This document shows positions 1-13,462 of a stretch of DNA of 64,000 nt, in pieces. Source of the DNA: Pachyseris speciosa (taxonomy: Eukaryota; Cnidaria; Anthozoa; Scleractinia; Pachyseridae); contig JAEMWC010000013.1 of the NCBI GenBank assembly GCA_016490735.1, positions 735,001 to 799,000 of the forward strand, in the 5' to 3' direction. Within the stretch, counting starts at the first letter, position 1; every line of letters begins with the position of its first letter. The notes under the pieces are model-generated. The model searched no databases and was not told the DNA's origin. It saw only the letters and a program-made list of their open reading frames with translations. Both the position numbers and the translations under genes were made by a program.

Positions 1-96
1 AACTTAACGTGAACTTATTGTAAGAGTTAAGGTTCCTTTAAGATATTCCCAAGTGCCTTCAAGATTAATATTAGCCATAAAAGGAAGAAACCTTAC

Positions 97-236
97 TTAG
101 AATATGGATCCAGGTTGATGACACAATCATTCCATGCGTATTCTCTACCACACATTGATACACCCCATCCTGCTCCACACGTACGTCTGTGAAATGCAAC
201 TTGTTGCCTTCCACACGTATTTTACTGTCACTTGGG
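97..236 (-). CDS. Ig4 exon, second half
   Basis: This 140 bp exon, with acceptor CTTATCACAG and donor GTAAGG, encodes KIRVEGNKLHF then GVYQCVVENTHG, the F-strand of Ig4. The VENTHG turn is characteristic of Ig4 in L1-family proteins. It leaves phase 1, so the next exon lies beyond the left edge. Confidence 0.85.
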
Positions 237-3200
237 CTGTGATAAGAAAAGAAACAAGTCGGCAAAATCTTATTGCGGGTGGCCAAAAAACATTCCCCTT
301 ACAAACCCCCTTCAACGCGGCACCACAATATATATAATTATGTGTAACACATTGTGACAATGTCCAATTTTCGTCTTTATTGCGTTCGACGTTAGGTGAA
401 CGAATCTTGGGTTCCCTGTGATAAGTTGTGAGATTTTTCGTCGTTCGTGTACCATTTCTGTGCCATCTTGAATTACGTCATAAATGATATCGTGAGCACA
501 GCCTCGCCGTCTGTTAATTTACGCGTGGTCTACTTAAGTTTCGACCTAAACTGTAAAGTATGGCGTTTGACACGGGCTTAGCAGACTGAATATACTTTCT
601 AAAACTGATTTTCAAGTGAACTACGGGAAGCAGCCAGACTCCTTGGCGCCAGCGCATAACGAGTGACGATTATAATCAAAAGCTTCAAAGTAAAATCAAG
701 TATTGTTTATGTTGTACAACATAGAGAAAAGTCGACCAGAGTTGGCGTCGTTTAGTACACAATTTTCCCTTGCTTAAAGGGAAAAAATAAGCTGCCAGGT
801 AGAACATACCGGTACTGCTTTTGTGACAAAAGATGCTAAACACATCTTGTATCGAACACGCTGGCTGAGCCTGAAGATTAAATATTTGCTCCAAATAAGA
901 ACCAATTCCTTGTTTACACTTCAATATTGTTTTCTCATCGCAAGATCAGAAATATTACCGAATCACAGCTAAATACCAGCCTACAAGGAAGCACACAACC
1001 CTGTCACCTCATATTACAACTATTATCGCATCAGACTACGACAGGAATCGATCCTCGAACGCGTTCCTGATCTACGATTACGACTAGTCTCCTTGCTAAC
1101 AATAGCTGCAACCAATTGACGTCATGGAATACAAAATGGCAGCGCGCAGGAAATTTAAAAGTGAAACAAGGCGTTAATGATACCTTTTCTGGACACTTAA
1201 CTGTTATTTCCACGATTTAAAGTAAATTTTGGAATGTAGTAATTATTTCCAACAAGCTTCTCGCAGAAAAATTGGGCGGGGGTGTGCGGCCCGCTTCCAG
1301 GAACCCTATACATATACCCTGTTTCAGACCAAATCTGAGGTTTTCCCTACCCTATTTTAGACCTGACCAAAAATTCGATACCCTATTTCAGATCTATTTT
1401 ACGTAAACGGTTGGCGTAAACATAATTAAAAGAAAAAAAGAAGGGCTTTTGTTGATGGTCGTATTTTGCCTAGTGATAATAAGTACCTTCTTCTAAAAGA
1501 ACATACCCAATTCAAGACTAGAGTGCGCAAACCATACTCCATTTCAGACCAAAATGGTCAAAATCGATACCCTATTTCAGACCAAAACGGCAAAAAAGCA
1601 TACCCTTTGGGGCCGCACATACCTACTACAGTCAAACCTCTATTAAGCGGTCACCCTCTATTAAACGGACACTTATCAAATTCCCAAAAACTGGTCCCCT
1701 TATTTACTGTAAATTTGACCTCTATTAAGCGGTCACCTCTATTAAGCGGATGCCGTCACCATTTAGAATTCCCAATTGGCTTATTTTATTGTATTTTACC
1801 TCTATTAAGCGGTCACGTAGTCAATAGCAATGCGATATTTTCACCGCGATACGCGAACCAGGTCCATTGTCTTTTAAAAGGTCATTTAACACAACATAAT
1901 ATACATACCATCAGTGTAAGAGTGGTTCATGTCGAATGCCAAAACTGTACTTTATTAATGTGGTTTACAACAAAGACGTTTGCCTTACAAAGAACATTAG
2001 AAGTTTAGGCGTGAACTTCCTTGAACATGAAGTTACTTGACGTTTTTCTCATATTTTGTGTCACTGTTGTTGTTAACCCGATACAACATACTATACAAAT
2101 GCCATGGTTCCATTTTCACCATATTATATCTAAATTTTGGAAAACCTCTTTTAAGCGGTCAACCTCTATTAAGCGGTCAGTTGGCTCTTTCCCAAGGTTG
2201 ACCGCTTAATAGAGGTTTGACTGTATATAGCCCATATAAGGGAGTACCCCCCCCCCCCTTCCTGGGTAATAAAGAAGGTATCGACTAACTGGAAAGAGGT
2301 TGAATCTGGTTTTATCAACACAGGTAATCAGAAGTTAATTGGCCACTGACAAAGGGCTAAAGCTCAAAACGTGTAACTCAGTGAAGCTGTAAACTTACGT
2401 TGGTGTGGAAATTAGCTGTCCACCACTGTACCACGTAAACGTTGGCAATGGGACCGCATAGGCACCATATATTATCGTTCCATTCTTCTCTATACCAACG
2501 TTGATCTTTCTGCACGGCTCAGAGGTCCACCTTGGAGGAACTGAAACAACGTTGTTTGTGAGTTTATTGCTTAAATAAGCAAGAAATCCAGACGAGTCAC
2601 ATTCAATGCGGAATTATACGTTTGGCTTGCAAGCAAAATTTTAAAGTGCCTATCACCCTTATCCAGTGACAATGCATTCCGATAATTTAAGTCCACCAAA
2701 GACATTATGGGAAGAAATAAATCTCCTCTGCCTTCCTCTGATCAGAAATGACTCATTTTCTGCCATTCTAATTAAAAAAAAAAAAAAAAAAAAAAAGGAG
2801 TAATCGAAAGAGTGGAAACTTAGTAGCTTGTGACGTCAACCCGGTATCTCATCTTCTCTCGTCATCAGATTATGCTGATTTAGCAAAGAGAACATGACGA
2901 ATGTGTCGACGGCGCGTGCAGATCTAAAAAGCGACTTGACCAATGGCAGAGCAGCAAATTGAGCACCGGAAGTCATGTTCAGTCCTTTCCGCGCGCTTTC
3001 AAGTTCTCATTTGACGTTACGTTGTCTCTGCTAAATCTGCCTAAATTAATCCCATGTCTCAGAGTCAGACTGACTTTCAGACATTTTGTCAGCCAGAATC
3101 GTGAAGACCTCAGGATTTGAAACTTTTAGCTGAAACTTGTGTGCAATGGCGTGACAACGACCTAGCGAGACCGGTTTCACCATAGTTAATAGAGGGAAAT

Positions 3201-6200
3201 GGTTATGAAACCTAGCAAAATTCTTTGTTATGTTTTTGTTTGCTATTTTGTGGGTTGACCCTGCACAAATAACAATAGGTGGCTACGCGTGTTCATGAAA
3301 CTAACCAATAAGAACATTGCGATTACGTAATTCATTCATAGTACATCAGTGCAAAACAAAAGATGTGCAGGGTCATGGACCTTCCAACATAAATATTGGC
3401 TTCTTTGTTTTGCTTCTTTGATGTTTGCGGGGCTTCATAACCATTTCCATCTATTAACTATGGTTTCACGAAGTGGTGTTACACGGTGAAACTCTTGTTT
3501 TTATCACCTTTGCGATCGCGGTTGCGACCGTTGCAGAAACAGAAAGCGGTTCTACTTTTCGTGAAACTTGTCTCGCAACGGAAGTTCGAAAAAGTTTCAC
3601 GAAACCGACCATGTTACACGGTGCAACGAGTGCTGAAACTTGTTTCGCAGCGCCGTTGCACACAAGTTTCAGCTAAAAGTTTGAACGTGTAACAGCGGCT
3701 TTATAGTTTTAGTTGTTTGTTTGTAGTGGAGATACCGGGTTGACGTCACAACTGTCACTAGTGCCAGTCTTCTTCGTGCGGGGACCTTGATGTCCATTGC
3801 GTTTCAAAAATCACAGATAACCACAATTCCGTTATTTTCTCTGTTACTGCTTGTTTACCATGTCAATGTAGGGTTGATAGGCACTTTAAAGACCCATGTT
3901 TAACCAAATGTACTGCGCGCTGCACTGATTTTCACACAGATCGAAAAACTGCAAATAGAGAGCTTAAAGTGTCTACATCGTCTTCTGTTTTTTTGTGGTT
4001 CTGCTGTGCACATAAGAAGTAGATAGCTGTTCAAAAAAGTTTTGTTTTTCGAATTCCGCCGTGTTTTTGCCCTGAAATCATCATTCAAATTTCTCGCTTG
4101 AGCCACGCCCATCAAACTTGACCAAGCTAGTAAGGGGCACGCTGCACTGATTTTCACACAGATCGAAAAACTGCAAATAGAGAGCTTAAAGTGTCTACAT
4201 CGTCTTCTGTTTTTTTGTGGTTCTGCTGTGCACATAAGAAGTAGATAGCTGTTCAAAAAAGTTTTGTTTTTCGAATTCCGCCGTGTTTTTACCCTGAAAT
4301 CATCATTCAAATTTCTCGCTTGAGCCACGCCCATCAAACTTGACCAAGCTAGTAAGGGGCACGGGTCTATTCCTGATTTGACGTCACAAACTGCTTTGCA
4401 TGCATATTTACAAAGACTTAATGCGGTCAAGTTTGATGGGCGTGGCTCAAGCGGGAAATGTGAACGCTGATTTCGGGGCAAAAACAAACATACCAGAACC
4501 ACAAAAAAAAAAAAAAAAACCGAAGATGATATAGACACTTTAAGCCACAAAACAATAGGTTTAATGAGCAAAAACAATGGCTCTGCACGTGCGTTTTACA
4601 TTTTGGTACATTTCATTGCCGCCCTCAGCAAAACAACGACGTGAAGTGACCAAATTTTAGGTTTTGTGGAGAACGTGAGCATCTTTCTTTTTCCTGACTT
4701 CAATACTGTTTTTACTAATTTAGGGTATAGTTCAGGTTAGTTCGCCAGCATTTTACAAGTTAAAAAAGTTGGAATAATCGCCAAAGAGTTACAATAACGA
4801 GAAGTTACATTTTGAAATGGAGTTTTCGTTGCCGTTGCCGTCGTTGTTGCTTAAGCTCTCTTATATCGCTCAATGTCCCTAGTAAGCCAGAATCCACTTC
4901 CACCGAGCATAAAGTTCATGTCTTGAAACGCTTCGATTACTATTTTTCTACCTTTTTTTTTCGTCATTTGAATATTCCAAGAAGAGCTTTACCAGGTAAA
5001 AGCAAAGACAGAACACAAGCGCGCAAAGCGGTTTTGGTTGAACATGGGCCTTAAATTACGAAGGTCTGTTTCGGCCACCAACTGAGGTGTTTCCGGAGAC
5101 AGTTGATTTAGCCGATCTGTCGCAATTGGTTCTACCTCGGTGTAATGAAGAACCTGTGAATCTCACGAGTGACGTAAAGCAAAGAAAAGAAAACATTCTA
5201 AACAACAGCTTACAGCAAAACGATAGCTCATAAAACAAAGAGAATATCGTCTGTTTATAGAGGTAAACCCCAAATAAGTCTCGGAGTATTCAAGAATTGT
5301 TAAGTTTTTGTATAGCTACGCTATTTTTGCTTTTGTTAAGTGTTGTTAAGTGTAGCAAAAAGTGTCCTTTTGTGTTCCTTTGTGTTTTTGAAAACAATAA
5401 TTTAGTAATTTCCACTGTTTCACGTTGTCATCAACCATTGAGTATCTCTATTAAACTGGTGCAGTTACACACACACAACCCAAAGACCATTTCTATTGTT
5501 AAATCAACCTGGTACAGTAAATGGATAAATTAAAGAACTTTTCGGCAAACAAGTAAGCGAGGAAAATTTGAAACAAGATCTTTACCTTCCACCTTCAGGG
5601 AGAAAGAGTGTTTCTTAACAACTCTACCATTCACTTCAGCTTCACAGGAGTAGTTATCTTCATGTTTACTCTTCTGTGCTTTAGTAATGTTCAAAAGTCT
5701 GTTTCGAAATGCTTCTGGAATCTCGATGTCTCCACTGGTCGTAAGTTGGACTCCATTTCTTTTCCAGATTATCTTTGGCGCTGGCCTGTAAATTGTAAAG
5801 TTTTTTTTTTATTATCATTGATGTTTAATGAATATGAATTGAGCGGTTTTCAATTGGTGTCCAAAGTAATCCCCGTTTGCTTTGGTATTACTTCACCTCG
5901 CATTGTGATTGGTTGGCAAAACTTGCGCCACTTTCACGACCGATGAGAAGCAGAACCATCAATCGCGACTTGCACGCTACATGTAACTGCTTCGAATTCC
6001 GTTGGTTAGTCGCGTTGTTCGCGTCTCTTGTGATTGGTTAGAGTAATTGCTTTGTTTTTGATTTTACGACACTCAATTGAAAATCGTTCTATAGGAAAAT
6101 CATCCATTGGAAATTCGGGTGAAGATTAAGGGTAGATGGACTTACAAACAGTTGCAACTTGCATTGCAACCTTTATTGCGCAACAAGTTGCACGAAGATG

Positions 6201-9200
6201 TTTCTTTAGGAGATACAGCCAAGGAGGAACAACAAGAGGACATGAAGTCCCTTACAACTGTCGACCTCCACGTTAGGTTTGACACCAGGGGGTGTGGCCA
6301 CAGTCAAGGTTCGCTATGTCCCTAGTGGTTCTTTAACGTCCCACAGAATCAATTATGAAGAGTTGTTACTTATCCGAGAAGTCTAACCATTTGCAGATGT
6401 CGTTACGAAGGCAGCACTTTCTCCTCAATTACTTAAAGACCCCGAGTATTGGTCGGGTCAGGGTTTGAACCCGCGACCTCGCGCGTGTTAGTCTGGTGTT
6501 CTGCCACTGAGCTAACCTTTAGAGGAAATCCCGGAAACTTACTCTCCTCGGCGGTCAATTTCGACATTCAAAACACAAGGTACGTAACTGTTACCTAACT
6601 AAACCGTGTCAGAAATAACTTAAGCTACCGTAGTTTGGCACACTGTATACACTCGATGGGAAAAACATTGACCCGTGCGAGAAACGAAACAAAGACGCTA
6701 CGACCTAAAAGAATTGTGGGAAGATGCATTGTCGCATGCTGAGCATTTTGAATTTGTGCTTGTAAATGAAACAGTTCGTGTTGCTCTTGGAAAACGTCAC
6801 TTGTGTTGAAATATTTTGAGCCAGCTCTCTCCTCGTACTGTATCGGTATAGCCAGACAGTATAGTTCTTTTTTCCTTCCCTCGATAGCTAACTCTATACT
6901 ATCTGGTGTAACTTTCCATTGTGCGGGACGGTCTGGTGTCGACCCAGTTCCTGCAAAAGAGTATTAGTGTGTGACTATGAATCAGTCTCTTAATCGTTGA
7001 AAGAATACAGGTACATTAGACCGGAAACCTTTTCCCGCCGACAGATGAAGAAAATATAATAGCATAACTATTCCGAAGAACATCTTGCTAACTTAAAATA
7101 TAAGGTCGTAAATAGTTTGAACCCAGGGGTCATATCATAACTAAGTGAAGCACGATCGTCCGGGTGAGTGTAGTCCTGAGAAGGACTGTTTGTGGTGACA
7201 CTGACTGACGTTTCGACAACCTGCTCGGAAGTCATCATCAGAGTCAAGTGATTTGAGTAACGTCAGGAGATGGCGTAAGTGCTCTAGTCGTTGATGTGAT
7301 TGGTCAACGAAGTCGTGATGTTATTGGTCGTATGTCGGTTAAGCCGTGATGTTATTGGCTGTGAAGACAGTAGAGTGGAGGAAATTCGTGGTAATATACC
7401 ATCAAACTAACGAAAAGGACAGGCGTAAAAAAATTATAAAATTAAACGATATCAATATATAAAACTAATTAAAATATAATGCAGACAATGACTTGATTGA
7501 ATAAATAAACTAAGGAATACAATACTATGAAATGTTCAAAACAATAAAGTCCCATGATGACAACAACTAAGTTTAAGGAGCTACGTCATGGTCTTTGGAT
7601 TTTGAAAGTTCAGGCTCAATATTTCAAAACGCTCATTTGTAATCCGTTTCAATCTTCTCCATCCTTCGCCATCCTCGCCATATTTGCATTTATTCTTGTC
7701 TCTTTGGTGCTTATCTTCCCTGGCAAACTGTTATTTCACTGTTTTCCATTATTTAAATGCACGTTTTATGTCTCTGATAATGGCCCAAAATATCGTGACC
7801 AAGAGTTGAACAAATAGTTTCGCAAGGATATAATCAGAGTGAATCACACTGCTGTCAATTGAAGGGCTGGGGGCATAAACTGCCTATGTAGAGTTTTAGG
7901 TGTTTTTGTTTTTTTGCACACGTTATTTCTCGAAAACGAAAAAGAAATCGGTGAAAAAAAATACGGGACAATGTTTTTCAATCAAAATACAGTTCACATG
8001 CAAAAATTTGGACAAATCCAAGCGAACTAAAAAAACGGCCGAAAATTCCACATAAGCAGTTTATGCCCCCAGCCCTTCATGAAGTTAAGCTCACTTGTAT
8101 GCGTACCGTATTAATATTCATACGTGAATTATGTGAACATTTGTGAAGACTAAAACTAAAACTGGACGTGAAATGATTGACGGGTAGAAAGGATTGTTTG
8201 ATAGTGTGACGTAGACTATAAATTTGGCGGTTAAAACATCGATTTAGCTCATCGGATACGAAACTTACGTGAGTGCTGGAGCTGTGGATCGCTACTTATT
8301 AACTGCATTATCGGTTTGCCTTCCCGCCTGGTGATCGAAAGACGTCATTAAAAGTCTGGAGATCCGCAAGTTTTTAACGCTTCTGAAAGAATCCAGTTAG
8401 CGTTTTCTCTGTGCTTACCAAATCACGATGAGATATAAGCTTAAGTTGACTGTCGGGTTTTGGAGTACAGAGTAGAAGCCAGGCGGAAAAAGTCTGAAAA
8501 CAACTCTCGTCTCAAAAGCGGCGCGTCGTTGCTAGTCTTGGTCCATTTCTCAAAGGTTGCCGTGCTGAAAGCTGGGAAAGCGAGAGTGGTTTTTAAACTT
8601 TAGGCGAAAAGTGTATGTTTGAAGAGTCTTGTTGTTCGCGCTTGGAGCAGACAATGATCCTAGAATTCATCGCGGTCAAAGAGGGCGCTGTCTGAAGTCA
8701 AAAACTCTCGCGGGGGGGCGGTGGGTTGGGGCAGATTATTACTTGTTTTCAGTAAAAACTCTACCTTATAAAATGACTTTGAAAACTGTCTAGCTGCTGC
8801 ACCGAGGTTTCCGTTGTTCATTAATTTTGAAGAGCGCATTTTTTGAAACCACTCATGACATGAAATCCCAGCTTGCTTTTACTGTTAGCCGTGAAATAGT
8901 TGGTCGAAACCAATCCTGAGACTTCGGAAACGCTACCGAGAATTCACTCGGCACGAAGTGAAGTCTGCCCGTTTTCGATGAGTATCTTGAACACAATCCA
9001 TGGAAAAGTTGTATTGGCGCGCACGGCAAACATTCAAAGCAATATTAAGCGGTACTCCTCGCGATTCGTCTGTGTGAATCAGATGTACGTAAACAAAGGA
9101 TGATAACGTGAACGATCGCCGCAGTTATGTACACAACTTAAGCAGTAGTGAAACCAAAAAGACAAAAACAAAAACAAAACAAAACGGAAAAAAAACCGCT

Positions 9201-12200
9201 TGTACGGGATTCGAACCCACAACCTCTGCGAAACCGGTGAATTGCTGTAACATCCGCGCTTTTTGGTTCGTAACATATCCGTGACTGATGAACAAGTGAG
9301 AATGAATATTTGGTAACCACGCTGCCGAATTTTAACACATAAATCACTTTTGCACTTTTTCAGATCTGCTTGTGGCCTCGGTTTTGTGCTTCTATGGAGG
9401 CTAATAAACTACAGCAAAAAGTATTAATATATATATTTAGCCAAGCCTAAAAGCGGAGCTCCAAAAGCATTCTTTTTCTACTGGCATTTACATATAGTCT
9501 GCTTGTCATATCACCCATCTGACCTCACTCAAGCTACAGACCCAATGCTGTAAAAAATAGTATGGAAAGGTGATCTGAGCCAGTGGCACAGTGGATTTGG
9601 ACCCTCCAGTCCAGATCTGCTTGTGGATCAGATTTGGACCTCCTAGTCCAGAACTGCTAGAAGATATGAACCCCCTTTTACGGATTTGGACACCCACCCC
9701 CCCTAAAAGCAAGCGTTCTATTGAGTAAGGTAATAAAAATTCCTTTGCAAATTGAGTTTGGAGACTTTAAAAAGCAAAATAAAAGTATTGAGGTAGGTTT
9801 TTTTTAAAATAATCTTTAATACTTTGTGTAAAAAAGAACCTGCAACGCTAGTTTGCATCTATAAATTTTTAAAACAAAACGTTTCTTAACATCTTAAAGC
9901 AATACCTAAGGACAGGTCTGTTTCCCCGTTCAACTGTAGGCGACTTAGTTATGGTTTAGAGCCACTAGAAATTGGTGGAGAAGCCTGGTGAATGCTATTT
10001 TGAATCAATATCCGACATCAGATATATAGTGATTCAGATCATCACTTCATAATGAATGCAATTTCAGTTATCCAAAGCCTCCCATGAGACATTTGGAAAT
10101 CAGAAATTGTGTATCCTCTGCATATATGTATGCCTCAAAAAAATTATGAGAGAAAGATACATGGAAATCAATAAAAATATTTAGATGATATGCATTAAGA
10201 CCAAGATATTTCTTTTGATCAGTTACTTCTTGACCTTACTATCCCAAAAAACTTATTGCTGACATTAAGCTCATCAATCAATACACCTACAGTGTTTTCA
10301 AAAAGAAATCCAGCTGCTCTTCTGACCAGCCAAGTGCAAGACTAAGCAACTTGATAATAAAATATTGGGAATTTGGTTGATATCACTATCAAGGTAATTA
10401 ACAATGAAGTATGAGGATTTAAGGTAATGATTCACCAAAGCAAAAGTGCTGGAAATCCGTGTTAGCCATCTGAACTTGATTTTCTATTTTGCAAGTAAGG
10501 TAAGGACTAGTCTCACATTTCTCCATGTACATTTGAAATTGCACAACATACTTCATCAAACATCAAAAATTCCATTAAACATTAGTGCCAAATGTCATCC
10601 AAACATACCACAAGATTGGTGTGACCAGCTATGAATAAAATTAATTGAAAGACTGCTTGTAGGAGAAGGAAGTACATTGATGAAAAAGAGCTTACTTTAA
10701 GTTAAATTATTTTTAAGTTTTAGGTTTAATAATTCCTTTTCATGCGAATACATCTAAGTTGATACAAAAAAAAACTGCACGACTGGAGAATAATTGGGAG
10801 AAAGTAAATTCCCATACAAAGAATATCATCTAATACATGTATTACACATTCTAAAAACTAAGAGGTGAAATTTAAACGTGGCCCAAAGCTAACCTAATCA
10901 AATTAAATCGAATACTTGTCTCTTACAAGTCACCCCTGCTTTGAGATTGACACTAAAAATAAAGAAGTAAAATTGAAATACAATCCAAAGCTAACCTAAT
11001 TAAATTACATACTTGTCACTCACAAGCTACATCTGATTTAAAATTGACACAAATAATGTAATAGATAGGACTTAAAACTGCTTAAAGAAGGTGTATGCAT
11101 GATGTTCGATGGAACACCATTCCAGTCTGGTATGTAGCGATTGTAAAAAGAAAAGCTGAAGGCCATATATATATATTTAGCCAGGCCAAGCCTAGAATCG
11201 GAGCTGCACAGTCAAAACGAGCAACTTCGCATGGCTTTATTTGGGCCAGTTTAATTTGTGTCCAAAACAATTCAGCAGCAGCAGGGAAAACGAAGAGTTT
11301 TCGATAGGAAACGTTTGTAAAAAAAACCAGACATTCGTGAGTCCTAACTACTTTCAGATGAAAGAGTAATGGAATTCAAAGCGGATAAAAAAACACACTA
11401 CAAGCGAACAAAGTACGATGCGAGTGTTTTGCTCGTAGAAGGAGAAGGTGGAGAAATTAATCAAGACTAGCTTGTAATAAAAATAGCTTGTATTGATTAA
11501 TCTAGGAAAATCGGTATTTATTTTGACATAAATGCCGTAGAAAAGACAATAAAGGGTAAAAACTGATCGTTAAGAGCAGTCAGCAGGAATTGACCGCGGT
11601 TCAAAAACAACAGAACAACAAACATAAGTATTACAAGAAAACAAAGCACAATACGAATAATATTTCTTCGAAGATTCTTGGAGAAGGTGGAAAAATTAGA
11701 AAGTAACAAAAATTGCTTAGCAATTTTGACATAAATGTCCGTAGAAAAGACAAAAAAGAGGTCCACACCTGATCGTTTAGAGCAGTCAAGAGGAATCACT
11801 GAGGCAGCAATCACTCGGAACGCGACAGAGCTGAATAATAGCGCCATTTCCCACAAAATCTTTCTTTGGCTGACACAAAACGCTAAAGAGCTTTGATAGT
11901 TTTACTGGTACTTCCCATGTCTTCCGAAGAACCTTCTTCAATTAATGATTCTCAGTGGCAAAGCGTCATCAAGTTAACGAAGAAAGCGCTTGCCAAACCA
12001 CACCAGCATTTCTCTCGCAGACCCGTTCACTATAAAAATTATCAAAGCCAGCCCAGCCAGTCAACCCATTTCGGTGTTTTTAACATCCAAACGCTGATTC
12101 TTACCGGTTCAAACAAATTAAGACGGCATGTTTATAGACGGCGAAACTTAATATTGTTGTTTACAGGCCGCTTTCGACGAAGATCTCTGAAACGTTTTTC

Positions 12201-13343
12201 AAATGACGAGTGAAGCGCACTGGTCTTTGACATTTTTGACAGCATTTTGACAACTTTATGTCAGATTTTGAGACGTGCACATGCACATGCATTTGATCGG
12301 CTTTTTTGTTTTACTCGAGCTTGAGTTTCCGCTTTTAATACTTAATTTTTACGAGGACTCATTGTGATTACGTGTTATTAGGATAAGGCAAAAGTTTCTT
12401 AACGCTGTTGAGGTACCAAGGTCGAAAAACAGTCAGCCAAGCCGAGTAAAAACACTCGTTCGCTTGCAAAGAAAACAACGTAACAAAACAAACAAACAAT
12501 TCAACTACTTCTTCGCGTCCAAAACGAGTAAGATGATTGTTATTTATATCCATTCTAGAGAAAAAGACAAGTTTCATTCCTGAACAAAAGTAACAACGAT
12601 TAAACCAAATGTTAAGCTTCTATTTATTTAAATTACCTCACTGTCCTGCGCTGTGTTGTAGAGGTTTCTACCACTTGAAAATACATAAGCTTCAGTAAAG
12701 TAAAAACAAGCATCCGCAAATATAGCAAACGATTTGTCCAAAGAGAGAGCTTCTTCCACAGAGTTTGAGCTACTCATTCCTCTCATTAATACCGGTGAAC
12801 TGTTAAGTGACTTTTTCTTGGTGAGATGCAAGATGCCGCGGTGAAGTGAAAGCCCTTGAAGCGTTGAATTATACAGTTTTCAACCGTACAATCGATCCAA
12901 GTTTTCCTGAAAAAAATCTTTCGTCCTTCCTTTCATCACTTGAAAATTCACCTTCCGGAGTATCTTTTAACAAGTTCTTGATTTTTATGCGAAAGACAAA
13001 CTTCGAACGAAGAAGATGAAGTTGTTTTGCTCAAAATAAAGAAACCAACTGAATGTGAAATTACGAGCCGCAGAAAGCGCGCGAAAAATTTAAAAGCCTC
13101 GATTTGGTTTGGGTGTCCCACATCTGGCTTGAGCCTGCGATCCAATCGAAAGCAAGTACCTGGTCAGCGGTCATGAGGTCTTAACTTGAGCCCGCGATAT
13201 GGTCACGTGACACTGGTCAGCAGATACCTTGTTTTGACAGGTGTCAATTGGCTATAACATGGATGTCCAGTATCAAAGACACGCTGTAAAGTAGCTGGTC
13301 AGCTGGGCCAGGTGGAGTATAGCCGCCATGTTGGATTATTATG

Positions 13344-13374
<31 letters not shown>

Positions 13375-13430
13375 GACTCCGTCGTCGTCGTCGTGCGTAC
13401 GCGCCCACGAGCAATACCGCTAGCCATTTT

Positions 13431-13462
<32 letters not shown>

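Noticed and set aside
1466..2008. 180-codon plus-strand open frame
   Set aside because: It is made of repeated CTCTATTAAGCGG phrases of a MITE and upstream repeats.
3900..4577. 225-codon minus-strand open frame
   Set aside because: It reads through a 222 bp tandem duplication and a poly(T) tract; the repeated peptide reflects DNA duplication, with no domain.
11893..12213. 106-codon plus-strand open frame as a gene
   Set aside because: No domain, no splice context, inside an intron of the opposite-strand gene.
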